Positions 8,424 through 16,304 of a DNA stretch of 64,000 nt are shown here, in pieces. Position 1 is the stretch's first letter, and every line of letters begins with the position of its first letter. The position numbers and the translations under genes are program-made. Source of the DNA: Microbispora siamensis (lineage in GTDB: Bacteria > Actinomycetota > Actinomycetes > Streptosporangiales > Streptosporangiaceae); the NCBI RefSeq assembly GCF_016863095.1, contig NZ_BOOF01000002.1:124001-188000 (forward strand). Direction: 5' to 3'. The notes below the pieces were generated by a model, which worked only from the letters and a program-made list of their open reading frames with translations, had not been told where the DNA came from and made no database searches.

Positions 8424-9458
8424 GTGCGGCCGGCGGACCCCGATGACATCGACGCGCGCTTCGAGGCGCTGGTCGCGCAGTTCGGCGAGGACGAGATCCG
8501 GAGGATGACCGCGGCGGCGGAGTCGGTCGCGTCACCGCCGGGACGGCGGCGCGGCCCGGCCGTGCTGGCGGTGATCGCGGGCCTGGTCGTGCTCGTGGGG
8601 CTCGTCGTCGTCCTGCGGCCCGACGTCCTGGAGAGGCTCGGCATCGTCCGCCCGGCCGCAGGCGGCGAGGACCTGATGATCTCCGGCCCGGTGGTCGCCC
8701 GGCCCGGGCCCCTGCTGACGCCGATCCCCGACGGCGAGGAGGGCCTGTTCGACCACGGCCCCGTCCCGGCGCCGTCCGCCGGTCCCTTCGCCGGCACTCC
8801 CGCCGTCGACTACGCCGACGGGGAGCAGGGGCTGACCATGCCCGCGGCCCGCGCGCTCGGCGGGCTCACGGAGAAGGAGGTCGGCCAGGCCCTGCAGCGT
8901 GTACGGCGGTTGCTGTCGGCCGCGCACCTCGATCCGGCCACCGTGCGGGGTGAGCGCCCGGAGGAGTTCGCCCGTCTGCTGCATCCACGGCAGCGCGAGG
9001 AGTTCCTGCGCCACCTGGACGCCGGCGGCCCCTCCGGCACCCGGTCGTGGCTGTTCAGCCTCGCCCCGGACACGGCCGATCCGGTGGGGGACGTCGTGAA
9101 GGTCTCCGGCGAGACGACGGTCTCCGAGAGGGCCGGCGGAGGCGTCACGATCGAGACGGACTACCTGTTCGTCCACCCGGTCAGCCGCCCCGGCGCACCC
9201 CTGACCGTGACGAGGGTCGTCGAGCACCACAGGAGCGAGTTCTCGGCGTACCGGGAGGGCGGCAAGCTCGTCGTCTGGCTGGCCGCGGACAAGTCTGCGC
9301 TCTTCGGTGCGAATTGCGACCCGGATGACGGATTCGTTCATCCGCGCTTCCCCGGCGACCCGCGGGGAGCGCGGCCCTCCGGCGCGCCGGTCGACCCCTA
9401 CGACCGCGTCTCCGGCGTTTCCGCCGGGCCGCGCTGCCCGGCCGCGTTAGGCACCTGA
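8424..9458 (+). CDS. Single-pass membrane protein of unknown function
   Basis: 344-residue protein, not recognised. A short acidic cytoplasmic N-terminus (MRPADPDDIDARFEALVAQFG) precedes one transmembrane segment at about residues 48-68; the rest would be extracytoplasmic. A Pro/Gly-rich spacer leads to a domain with TEKEVGQALQRVRRLLSAAHLDP, an RPEEFARLLHPRQREEF stretch and a beta-rich region ending near two cysteines. GTG 8424 was chosen for its GGAGGGA site and for the acidic N-terminus; an in-frame ATG at 8355 lacks such a site. It lies directly upstream of glnA and its GlnR site. Confidence 0.75.
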   Translation: MRPADPDDIDARFEALVAQFGEDEIRRMTAAAESVASPPGRRRGPAVLAVIAGLVVLVGLVVVLRPDVLERLGIVRPAAGGEDLMISGPVVARPGPLLTPIPDGEEGLFDHGPVPAPSAGPFAGTPAVDYADGEQGLTMPAARALGGLTEKEVGQALQRVRRLLSAAHLDPATVRGERPEEFARLLHPRQREEFLRHLDAGGPSGTRSWLFSLAPDTADPVGDVVKVSGETTVSERAGGGVTIETDYLFVHPVSRPGAPLTVTRVVEHHRSEFSAYREGGKLVVWLAADKSALFGANCDPDDGFVHPRFPGDPRGARPSGAPVDPYDRVSGVSAGPRCPAALGT

Positions 9459-9538
9459 CCTGCGATAAGGCCGTACGATGGAGCCCGGGGAACGGCGGGC
9501 CGACGTTATCGCCGCGACCGCCCGGGTAGCGCTTTCCC

Positions 9539-9576
9539 TTAACACGCGCGAAACAATCGAGACATGGGGCGGAAAC
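9539..9576 (+). promoter_or_regulatory. GlnR-type nitrogen control site upstream of glnA
   Basis: Four pentamers alternate with exact six-base gaps: TTAAC (9539-9543), GAAAC (9550-9554), GACAT (9561-9565) and GAAAC (9572-9576). This is the a-n6-b-n6-a-n6-b form of the actinobacterial GlnR consensus gTnAC-n6-GaAAC. It ends 51 bases before the glnA start, so it should place glnA under GlnR. The second a-element is the weakest match. Confidence 0.8.
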
Positions 9577-9627
9577 GGCATCGGCCTATTTTCGGGTTGC
9601 TAGCCCATGCCCCTGGGAGGTTCGAGA

Positions 9628-11052
9628 GTGTTCAACTCCGCCGATGACGTCCTCAAGTTCATCCGGGACGAGGGTGTGCAGTTCGTTGACGTCAGGTTCA
9701 CGGACCTGCCGGGGACGACGCACCACTTCACCTTCCCGTCCGAGAACTTCGGTCCCAACGTCTTCACCGACGGCCTCATGTTCGACGGCTCGTCGATTCG
9801 CGGGTTCCAGGCCATCCACGAGTCGGACATGCTCCTGCTGCCCGACCCCTCCACGGCCGTGCTCGACCCGTTCCGTCAGCACAAGACGCTGAACATCAAC
9901 TTCTTCGTGCACGACCCGCTGACCGGCGAGGCCTACAGCCGCGACCCGCGCAACGTCGCGCGCAAGGCCGAGGAGTACCTCAAGGGCACCGGCATCGCCG
10001 ACACCGTGTTCTTCGGCCCCGAGGCCGAGTTCTACATCTTCGACGACGTCCGCTTCGAGACGAGGCAGAACGCCGGCTACTACTACATCGACTCCATCGA
10101 GGGCGCCTGGAACACCGGCAAGGCCTCCGAGGGCGGCAACCTGGGTTACAAGCCCCGCTACAAGGGCGGCTACTTCCCCGTCCCGCCGATGGACCACTTC
10201 ACCGACCTGCGCTCGCAGATGGTGCGCAACCTCATCGAGGCCGGCATCGAGACCGAGATGCAGCACCACGAGGTGGGCACCGCCGGCCAGGCCGAGATCG
10301 ACTTCAGGTTCGGCACGCTGCTCGAGACGGCCGACAAGCTGATGCTGTACAAGTACATCATCAAGAGCACGGCCATCCAGGCGGGCCGTACGGTCACGTT
10401 CATGCCCAAGCCGATCTTCGGTGACAACGGCTCCGGCATGCACTGCCACCAGTCCCTCTGGAAGGACGGCGAGCCGCTGTTCTACGACGAGGTCGGCTAC
10501 GCCGGTCTGTCGGACATCGCGCGCTACTACATCGGCGGCCTGCTCAAGCACGCCCCGTCGCTGCTGGCCTTCACCAACCCGACGGTGAACTCCTACCACC
10601 GCCTGGTGCCCGGCTACGAGGCCCCGGTCAACCTGGTCTACTCGCAGCGCAACCGCTCGGCCTGCGTCCGCATCCCGATCACCGGCTCGAACCCGAAGGC
10701 CAAGCGCATCGAGTTCCGCGTGCCGGACCCGTCCTGCAACCCGTACTTCGCCTTCGCCGCCATGCTCATGGCCGGCATCGACGGCATCCGCAACAAGATC
10801 GAGCCGCCGGAGCCCGTCGACAAGGACCTGTACGAGCTGCCGCCGGAGGAGGCCCGCAACATCCCGCAGGTGCCGGGCTCGCTGGAGAAGGTGCTCGACG
10901 CGCTCGAGACCGACCACGACTACCTGCTGGAGGGCGGCGTGTTCACGCCGGACCTCATCGAGACCTGGATCTCCTACAAGCGTGAGAACGAGGTCGACCC
11001 GATCCGCCTCCGCCCGCACCCGCACGAGTTCGAGCTCTACTACGACGTGTGA
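9628..11052 (+). CDS. glnA: Glutamine synthetase, type I
   Basis: Main ATP-dependent glutamine synthetase (glutamate plus ammonia to glutamine), 474 residues, a dodecameric cytosolic enzyme. Visible signatures are FDGSSIRGF, the metal-binding [11 protein letters not shown], the ATP-region [18 protein letters not shown], and NRSACVRIP. The adenylylation site is present as KDLYELP with the tyrosine at residue 402, matching the GlnE adenylyltransferase encoded in this window. GTG 9628 was chosen over an in-frame ATG at 9607 because GGGAGG sits seven bases upstream and [12 protein letters not shown] matches the usual N-terminus. A GlnR-type site lies upstream and a strong hairpin downstream. Confidence 0.97.
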   Translation: MFNSADDVLKFIRDEGVQFVDVRFTDLPGTTHHFTFPSENFGPNVFTDGLMFDGSSIRGFQAIHESDMLLLPDPSTAVLDPFRQHKTLNINFFVHDPLTGEAYSRDPRNVARKAEEYLKGTGIADTVFFGPEAEFYIFDDVRFETRQNAGYYYIDSIEGAWNTGKASEGGNLGYKPRYKGGYFPVPPMDHFTDLRSQMVRNLIEAGIETEMQHHEVGTAGQAEIDFRFGTLLETADKLMLYKYIIKSTAIQAGRTVTFMPKPIFGDNGSGMHCHQSLWKDGEPLFYDEVGYAGLSDIARYYIGGLLKHAPSLLAFTNPTVNSYHRLVPGYEAPVNLVYSQRNRSACVRIPITGSNPKAKRIEFRVPDPSCNPYFAFAAMLMAGIDGIRNKIEPPEPVDKDLYELPPEEARNIPQVPGSLEKVLDALETDHDYLLEGGVFTPDLIETWISYKRENEVDPIRLRPHPHEFELYYDV

Positions 11053-11113
11053 TCCGCTGAGCTGTTGCCCTGGGCGGGGAACGCCCACCCGGGGCACGCG
11101 ACGGCGTCGTGAC

Positions 11114-11160
11114 GAAAGGCCATCGGCCGCCCTCCACCAGGGCACGGCCGATGGCCTTTC
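11114..11160 (+). terminator. Hairpin terminator after glnA
   Basis: A perfect 16-bp inverted repeat (GAAAGGCCATCGGCCG at 11114-11129 against 11145-11160) with a 15-base loop that can itself pair CCCT/AGGG. It lies 61 bases after the glnA stop. The arm ends in CTTTC rather than a long T run, which is usual in high-GC actinobacteria. Confidence 0.8.
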
Positions 11161-11162
11161 GC

Positions 11163-11345
11163 ATGCGCGATCCCCCTGCGGCCCCCGATGTCGGCGAGCG
11201 GCTTGTCCGCGTGACCAAGGGATTCGACGCCGAGGATCCCACCCAATGGGTGGAGGCGGAGCGAGCTCGCTTCGCACGGAGAGCCCGCGGCACCCGCAAC
11301 AGCTCACAGGCCCAAGGGACAACCAGTTCCGGTGCCACTCGCTGA
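11163..11345 (+). CDS. Possible 60-residue ORF or gene remnant
   Basis: Directly after the glnA terminator an ATG opens 60 codons. The middle, VTKGFDAEDPTQWVEAERARFARRARG, has GC-biased third positions and reads like protein, while the last dozen residues (Ser/Thr/Gly-rich) do not. No ribosome binding site is visible because the start sits in the hairpin arm. It may be the remnant of a larger gene. The rest of the 312-base gap between glnA and the MFS gene holds only the terminator. Confidence 0.25.
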   Translation: MRDPPAAPDVGERLVRVTKGFDAEDPTQWVEAERARFARRARGTRNSSQAQGTTSSGATR

Positions 11346-11364
11346 GAAGCACCGCCTGCCGCGC

Positions 11365-12603
11365 TCATCGGGAGCGTCCCTCCCCCAGGGCGGGGGTCCT
11401 GCGCAGCAGGAGGGCGAGGACGCCGGTGGCGGTGAGCAGGAGTATGGCGAGGGCGACCACGCCCGGCCAACCGGCTTCCGTCCAGGCGCGGCCCGCGAGG
11501 CTGCCGAAGACGGAGGACCCGAGGTAGTAGGTGAACAGGTAGAGCGACGCGGCCTGCCCTGTGGACACCCCTCCCGCGTACGCCCGGGCCGGGACCCAGC
11601 CGCTGGCCACCCCGTGGACGGCGAAGAACCCCGCGGTGAGAAGCGCGAGTCCGAGGACCAGGACCGGCAGCGAGGACGACAGCGTGACCAGCGCGCCGAC
11701 GACGGCCAGCAGGCAGCCCAGCGGCGTCACGGTCCGCCGCCCGTAGCCGTCCGCCAGCCTGCCGAACACGGCGGAGCTGACGGAGCCGATGGGATAGACG
11801 AGGAACATCAGGCCGGCGGCTCCGACACCGAGGTGGAACGGCGCGCCCGCGAGCCGGAAACCCAGGGTGTTGAACACCGCGACCAGGGCGCCCATCGAGC
11901 AGCCGCCGATGCCGTACAGCGCCAGCAGTCCGCGGTCCGACACCGCGCGCAGGCTCCCGCGGAGCAGGGCGCGTACGCCCGTGGGGGCCGCGGCGAAGCG
12001 CCGGGAGGGCGGAAGCAGCACGCGTACGGTCAGGGCGCACAGCAGGCCGAGTACGGCGGCCGCGGCCAGGGCCCAGCGCCAGCCGGCGGCCTGGGCGACG
12101 GCACCAGTCAGGAGGCGGCCGGCCATCCCGCCCAGCGCCGTGCCCCCGACGTACAGGCCCGCGGCGCGGGCATGCGTGGACGGATGCAGTTCCTCGCGCA
12201 GATAGGCGGTGGCCACCGCGGGGAGCCCGGCCAGCGTGATGCCCTGGAGTGACCGCAGGACCATGAGCGCCGGCCAGCCGGGCGCCAGCGCGCACGCCGC
12301 CGCGACGACGGCGGACGCGGTCAGCGACAGATGGATCAGCCGGGTGCGTCCGACGACGTCGGACAGGGGGCCGGCCACCAGCAGCGCGACGCCGAGACCG
12401 AGCGTGGTGAGCGACACGCTCAGCGTGCTCTCCGCGGTGGACACCCCGAACTGCGCGGCGAGCTCGGGCAGGATCGCCTGAGTGCTGTACAGCAGCGCGA
12501 AGGTCGCCACCCCGGCGGCGAACAGCGCGACGACGACCCGCCGGTACCCGGTGGTCCCCGGCAGATGTCCTTCCACGGCGGAGGTCTCAAGAACAGCGGT
12601 CAC
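11365..12603 (-). CDS. MFS transporter, YnfM-like
   Basis: Twelve-helix major facilitator of 412 residues resembling the DHA1/YnfM efflux group. Motif A is seen as GPLSDVVGRTRLI after the second helix, and its counterpart as GRLADGYGRRTVT in the second half; helix 1 carries FALLYSTQAILPELA, typical of the group. The substrate is unknown. The GTG start at 12603 faces a LysR gene across about 83 bases containing a likely LysR operator, the standard arrangement for a regulated exporter. Confidence 0.88.
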   Translation of the reverse strand: MTAVLETSAVEGHLPGTTGYRRVVVALFAAGVATFALLYSTQAILPELAAQFGVSTAESTLSVSLTTLGLGVALLVAGPLSDVVGRTRLIHLSLTASAVVAAACALAPGWPALMVLRSLQGITLAGLPAVATAYLREELHPSTHARAAGLYVGGTALGGMAGRLLTGAVAQAAGWRWALAAAAVLGLLCALTVRVLLPPSRRFAAAPTGVRALLRGSLRAVSDRGLLALYGIGGCSMGALVAVFNTLGFRLAGAPFHLGVGAAGLMFLVYPIGSVSSAVFGRLADGYGRRTVTPLGCLLAVVGALVTLSSSLPVLVLGLALLTAGFFAVHGVASGWVPARAYAGGVSTGQAASLYLFTYYLGSSVFGSLAGRAWTEAGWPGVVALAILLLTATGVLALLLRRTPALGEGRSR

Positions 12604-12661
12604 CCCAACGACTGTGCGCTTCCTGGCGATATGCGTCCAATGCTGAAAACAGCCGGATCCG

Positions 12662-12676
12662 ATACGTGATGCGTAT
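12662..12676. promoter_or_regulatory. Candidate LysR operator
   Basis: A perfect inverted repeat ATACG-TGATG-CGTAT that fits the LysR T-N11-A rule, placed between the divergent MFS and LysR genes. It overlaps the GTG 12666 and ATG 12669 codons, which argues that the regulator really starts at ATG 12687. Confidence 0.5.
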
Positions 12677-12686
12677 GATGTCGGGC

Positions 12687-13559
12687 ATGCTGCTCCGGGA
12701 CCTGGCCTGGCTGGTCGCCCTCGCCGACCACCAGCACGTGACCGACACCGCCGCCATCCTCCGCACCAGCCAGCCGACGCTCTCGCGCGCCCTCGCCCGG
12801 GTGGAGGACGAGCTCGGCACCCGGGTGTTCGAGCGCGCGCCGGACGGCGTCCACCTGACGCCCAACGGCAGACTCGTGGTGGCGGCCGCGCGCGACCTCA
12901 CGGCACGCTACGAGCAGTTGCTGGCCGATCTGCGGAGCCTGCTCGACCCGGACACCGGGGTGGTACGCCTGGCCTTCCTCGACTCCATCGCCACCTCCCT
13001 CGTCCCGCGGCTGCTGCGCTCCTTCCACGAGCACGCTCCCCGGATGCGCATCCTGCTGCGCCAGGAACCGGCGCACGAGATCGTCCAGGACCTGCGTACC
13101 GGGGCCGCCGACCTCGCGATCACCTCCCCGCGCCCATCCGGAGACTTCGGCTGGCATCCCCTGCAGGAGGAGCGGCTGGTGCTCGTCGTGCCGCCAAGTC
13201 ACCGGCTACGCGATCGGCAGGAGGTGGGACTCCAGGAGTTGGCGGACGAGGACCTCGTCACCACGCCGGTCGGCTTCGGTTACCGCGCCCTGGTCGACGC
13301 GCTGCTGCGCGACGCCGGGGTGTCCCCGGCGGTCTCCTTCGAGAGCCAGGACCTCGCGACCATCGAGGGCCTGGTCGCGGCCGGGCTCGGCGTGGCCATC
13401 GTGCCGGAGCCCTTCGCCGGCCAGTCCGGCACCGTCGGCGTCAGGATCGCGGCGGAGGCCGCCCGCCGCACCATCGGCCTCACCTGGCGTACGGACCATG
13501 CCCCGGCCGCACCCGCCACCCGCTTCCGGGACTTCGTCATGACGCCGGCCCTAGGATGA
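12687..13559 (+). CDS. LysR-family transcriptional regulator
   Basis: 290-residue regulator with an N-terminal winged helix-turn-helix (LRDLAWLVALADHQHVTDTAAILRTSQPTLSRALARVEDELG, given here in overlapping view as residues 3-45) and a C-terminal periplasmic-binding-protein-like effector domain (two lobes, PSHRLRD and VAAGLGVAIVPEP). It probably controls the divergent YnfM-like exporter; LysR proteins usually also repress their own gene. ATG 12687 gives the normal short N-terminus, while earlier in-frame starts fall in the putative operator. A methyltransferase gene starts four bases after its stop. Confidence 0.88.
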   Translation: MLLRDLAWLVALADHQHVTDTAAILRTSQPTLSRALARVEDELGTRVFERAPDGVHLTPNGRLVVAAARDLTARYEQLLADLRSLLDPDTGVVRLAFLDSIATSLVPRLLRSFHEHAPRMRILLRQEPAHEIVQDLRTGAADLAITSPRPSGDFGWHPLQEERLVLVVPPSHRLRDRQEVGLQELADEDLVTTPVGFGYRALVDALLRDAGVSPAVSFESQDLATIEGLVAAGLGVAIVPEPFAGQSGTVGVRIAAEAARRTIGLTWRTDHAPAAPATRFRDFVMTPALG

Positions 13560-13563
13560 TCAG

Positions 13564-14178
13564 ATGCACCAGGCCGACTCGGAGCCGTACTGGAACACCA
13601 ACGTCGCCCGACACCCGGGCATCCTCCGCGCCGTCCCCGAAGGGTGCGGTGACGCGCTGGACGTCGGCTGCGGGGACGGCCTGCTCGCGCGGAAGCTGAC
13701 CACCCGGGCCAAGCGCGTCACCGGCGTCGACAGATCACCGGAGATGATCGCGCGTGCCCGCGAACTGTCCGCCGGTCAGCCGGATCTCACCTTCGTCGAG
13801 GGCGACTTCCTCACCGCCGCCCTGCCCGTCGAGGGGTACGACTTCGTCTGCTCGGTGTCCACGATCCACCACATGGACTTCGACGCGGCCCTCGTCCGGA
13901 TGCGCGAATCGCTGCGCCCCGGCGGCACGCTGGTGGTGGTCGGCCTGGCCCGCGAGGGCTCCCCCGCGGAGTGGGCGGCGACGATCGCGGCCGCCCCCGT
14001 CGTACGGATCACGAAGGTGCTGCGCCGCGCGCGGGGGCCCGAGGGGATGCCGGTGGCCGAACCGCTGATGAGCTACGGGCAGGTGCGGGCGGCGGCACGC
14101 CGCCTGCTGCCCGGCGTGCGCTACCGCCGGCACGTGCTCCGCCGGTACTCCCTGACCTGGACGAAGCCCGACGACTAG
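13564..14178 (+). CDS. Class I SAM-dependent methyltransferase
   Basis: 204-residue soluble methyltransferase. Motif I is LDVGCGDGLLARKL, the acidic strand end is VTGVDRSPEMIARA, then FVEGDFLT, and the post-motif SVSTIHHMDF is typical of the type 11/UbiE-like group. The C-terminal half carries YRRHVLRRYSLTWTKP, common in SAM enzymes of this size. The substrate is unknown. It starts four bases after the LysR gene and probably shares its transcript. Confidence 0.85.
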   Translation: MHQADSEPYWNTNVARHPGILRAVPEGCGDALDVGCGDGLLARKLTTRAKRVTGVDRSPEMIARARELSAGQPDLTFVEGDFLTAALPVEGYDFVCSVSTIHHMDFDAALVRMRESLRPGGTLVVVGLAREGSPAEWAATIAAAPVVRITKVLRRARGPEGMPVAEPLMSYGQVRAAARRLLPGVRYRRHVLRRYSLTWTKPDD

Positions 14179-14238
14179 ATATCCACGGATTTCCGGAATT
14201 TCGAGTTGTGACGGGGGTTGCCGGGCCAGGATGCGAGG

Positions 14239-14790
14239 ATGGCCGGCACTGTGAAGCACGGGAATTGGTGGTGGGGCCTGGTGCTCACCACGCCGATGGC
14301 CGCGGCTTATGCCCTGACCATCGTCGCCGCGGCTCGCCCCGGCGGCAGCTTCACGCTGACCTTGGTGATCGTACCCGCGTGGTTCCTGTCCGGGCTGATG
14401 TGGCTGGTCCTCCTCTTCTTCCGGGACTACAGGCGCAGTTTCTGGGCCCTCGTGCCGCCCCTCGCCGGAGCCCTCACCCTCGCACTGGTGAGCCTGGACG
14501 TTCCCATGAAAGTGGCCTTCCTGGTCTCCGAACCGGCCCTCACCCGCTACGCGCGGTCGCTGCCGGAAGACGAACAATGGGCGAGCGTGAGAGAACGCGT
14601 CGGCCTGTTCTCCATCGACGGCGTCCAGCGCTGGAACGGCGCCACCCAGCTTCGGGTGGCCGGCTCGGGCGGCATGCTGGAGGAGTGCGGCTTCGCCTAC
14701 CTGCCGGTCGGTGACGTGCGCGTTCTCGACGTCTCCAGCGCCGAGCACCTGTCGGACGGCTGGTACGCGGTCTGCGTCGACTTCGACTGA
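14239..14790 (+). CDS. Small membrane protein of unknown function
   Basis: 183 residues, not recognised. Three hydrophobic segments (about 12-35, 42-62 and 68-90) are followed by a soluble half containing LTRYARSLPEDEQWASVRER and a beta-rich region with two cysteines near the end (EECGFAY, YAVCVDFD). The ATG at 14239 gives MAGTVKHGN just before the first helix; an upstream in-frame TTG at 14218 has no ribosome binding site. Codon bias is typical of the window. It stands alone between a methyltransferase and a convergent acetyltransferase. Confidence 0.65.
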   Translation: MAGTVKHGNWWWGLVLTTPMAAAYALTIVAAARPGGSFTLTLVIVPAWFLSGLMWLVLLFFRDYRRSFWALVPPLAGALTLALVSLDVPMKVAFLVSEPALTRYARSLPEDEQWASVRERVGLFSIDGVQRWNGATQLRVAGSGGMLEECGFAYLPVGDVRVLDVSSAEHLSDGWYAVCVDFD

Positions 14791-14840
14791 CGCCGTCCCG
14801 CTCAGGATCCGGAGGGTCTGTCATCGGGTCGGCCGACCGT

Positions 14841-15362
14841 TCAACGGCGCAGGACCCGCCGGTAGCGGACCTCGGTCAGCGGGAAGCCGTCCGACTCGTC
14901 CCGCTGTACGGCGCCGTCGGGGCGCCAGCCGCCACGCTCGTAGAACCGCCGGGCGCGCATGTTCCCGTCGACGACCCAAAGGGTGGCCTGCTCGTATCCG
15001 GCGGCGGCGAGGCTGTCCAGCGCGGCGGCCATGAGGCGCCTGCCGACCCCCGCGCCCCACACCTCGGCCGGCAGGTAGATAGCCGAGATCTCCGCCACCG
15101 AGGCCGGATCGACGTCGTCGTCCCGTCCGGGGCCGAACGCGGCGAACCCGACGACGGAACCGTCCGCCTCCGCCACGAGGACCTCCGTACGCGGCGGGGA
15201 GGACTCCCCCAGCAGCCGGTTCCAGACGGGCAGACGCGTGGCCGGAGTGAGGCCGTCGAGATACGCCTGGGGCATGAGCCCCGGGTAGGCGGCCTGCCAC
15301 GACCGGACGTGGACGGCCGCGATCGCCTCCGCGTCCGCCGCTTCGGCGCGTCTGATGACCAT
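14841..15362 (-). CDS. GNAT-family N-acetyltransferase
   Basis: 173-residue GNAT protein that should transfer an acyl group from acyl-CoA to an unknown amine. The N-terminal MVIRRAEAADAEAIAAVHVRSWQ is characteristic, the central strand is AEISAIYLPAEVW, the CoA pyrophosphate loop is GAGVGRRLM, and ATLWVVDGNMRARRFYERGGW is the usual C-terminal segment. ATG 15362 was chosen because it opens this conserved start and has GGAG seven bases upstream. It is divergent from a secreted protein gene. Confidence 0.85.
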   Translation of the reverse strand: MVIRRAEAADAEAIAAVHVRSWQAAYPGLMPQAYLDGLTPATRLPVWNRLLGESSPPRTEVLVAEADGSVVGFAAFGPGRDDDVDPASVAEISAIYLPAEVWGAGVGRRLMAAALDSLAAAGYEQATLWVVDGNMRARRFYERGGWRPDGAVQRDESDGFPLTEVRYRRVLRR

Positions 15363-15483
15363 GCACGCTCCATATACGCTTTCGGCTGCCGGCGCCCCGT
15401 TATACACCACACGCGCGAAACAAGCGGATCGATATTCACAAAAGGCTTCCGATGGCCTTTTGGGTGGTTTAGCCTCGTCGTCC

Positions 15484-16254
15484 GTGAAACTCGCCAAGAT
15501 TGCGCTCGCCGGTTCGGTGGCACTGGGGCTCCTCCCGGCCGTGTCCGGCACGGCCGCCGCCCACCCGGTCAAGGACAAGACCCTCACCGACAACCGCCTG
15601 TACAGCGCGGGACCCTTGCCTGACACCGAATGCCGGGAAAGGCGGGTGAAGAAGGCGGACGCGAGGTCCGCGAAGCTCTATCTGAACGAGGTATTCGCCT
15701 GCCTCACCGACGCCTGGACCGCGGAATTGGACCAGGCGGGTCTGAAGCAGTCCCGGGTGAAGCTCACGTACGCGACCAAGGTGCCGGCGAAGTTCTGCGG
15801 CGCGAAGTGGCGTAAGGACGATTGGGCCGCCTACTACTGCGACGCGTCTCACACGATCTTGATCGTGCTCTCCAAGGACCTCTTGGAGGACCCGGGGGAT
15901 CTCTACCTGTTCAACCTGCTGGCGGCGAAGTACGGGGAGCACGTGCAGAACCGCGCCGGCATCTACCGGGCCTGGGTGGACCTCCGCTACCGGAGCAAGG
16001 CCGAACTCGCCGAGCAGAACCGGCGATACAGCCTCCAGGCCGACTGCTTCGCCGGAGTCTCCCTGCGAAGCGTCTGGAAATCCTTGCGGCGTGGCCGCGA
16101 GGATTGGGACGATCTGCTCTTCTATGTGCGCGGCTGGGCGGGCAAGAACGACGGAAGCCGGAAGTCGATCACCTACTGGGCCAACGAGGGGTTCAAGTCC
16201 GGCGACCCGGGGGCCTGCAACACGTGGAGCGCCCCGTCCTCCAAGGTGGCGTGA
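15484..16254 (+). CDS. Secreted metallopeptidase-like protein with a destroyed zinc site
   Basis: 256 residues with a Sec signal peptide (KLAKIALAGSVALGLLPAV, cleavage probably after TAAA). The mature part resembles the neutral zinc metallopeptidase family (YpfJ-like), whose active site is HExGHH with a later E-x-Q-A-D-C. Here the first reads A148-K-Y-G-E-H153, so the first two histidine/glutamate positions and the second zinc histidine are replaced, and the second reads S183-L-Q-A-D-C, losing the glutamate ligand. Six cysteines may form disulfides. It is probably catalytically dead; a binding or inhibitor role is conjecture. GTG 15484 starts the signal peptide. Confidence 0.75.
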   Translation: MKLAKIALAGSVALGLLPAVSGTAAAHPVKDKTLTDNRLYSAGPLPDTECRERRVKKADARSAKLYLNEVFACLTDAWTAELDQAGLKQSRVKLTYATKVPAKFCGAKWRKDDWAAYYCDASHTILIVLSKDLLEDPGDLYLFNLLAAKYGEHVQNRAGIYRAWVDLRYRSKAELAEQNRRYSLQADCFAGVSLRSVWKSLRRGREDWDDLLFYVRGWAGKNDGSRKSITYWANEGFKSGDPGACNTWSAPSSKVA

Positions 16255-16262
16255 CGTCGCCG

Positions 16263-16297
16263 GGGCCCTGCGTAGCCGTGGCCGGGACGCAGGGCCC
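16263..16297. terminator. Bidirectional hairpin between convergent genes
   Basis: Perfect 11-bp inverted repeat GGGCCCTGCGT (16263-16273) with 16287-16297 and a 13-base loop, in the 50-base gap between the convergent secreted-protein and multicopper oxidase genes. Confidence 0.7.
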
Positions 16298-16304
16298 GGG
16301 CGGG

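Noticed and set aside
15403-15430. GlnR-like sequence near CGCGCGAAACAAGCGG
   Set aside because: Only the GAAAC element fits; the preceding pentamer is ACCAC and no second pair follows at six-base spacing.
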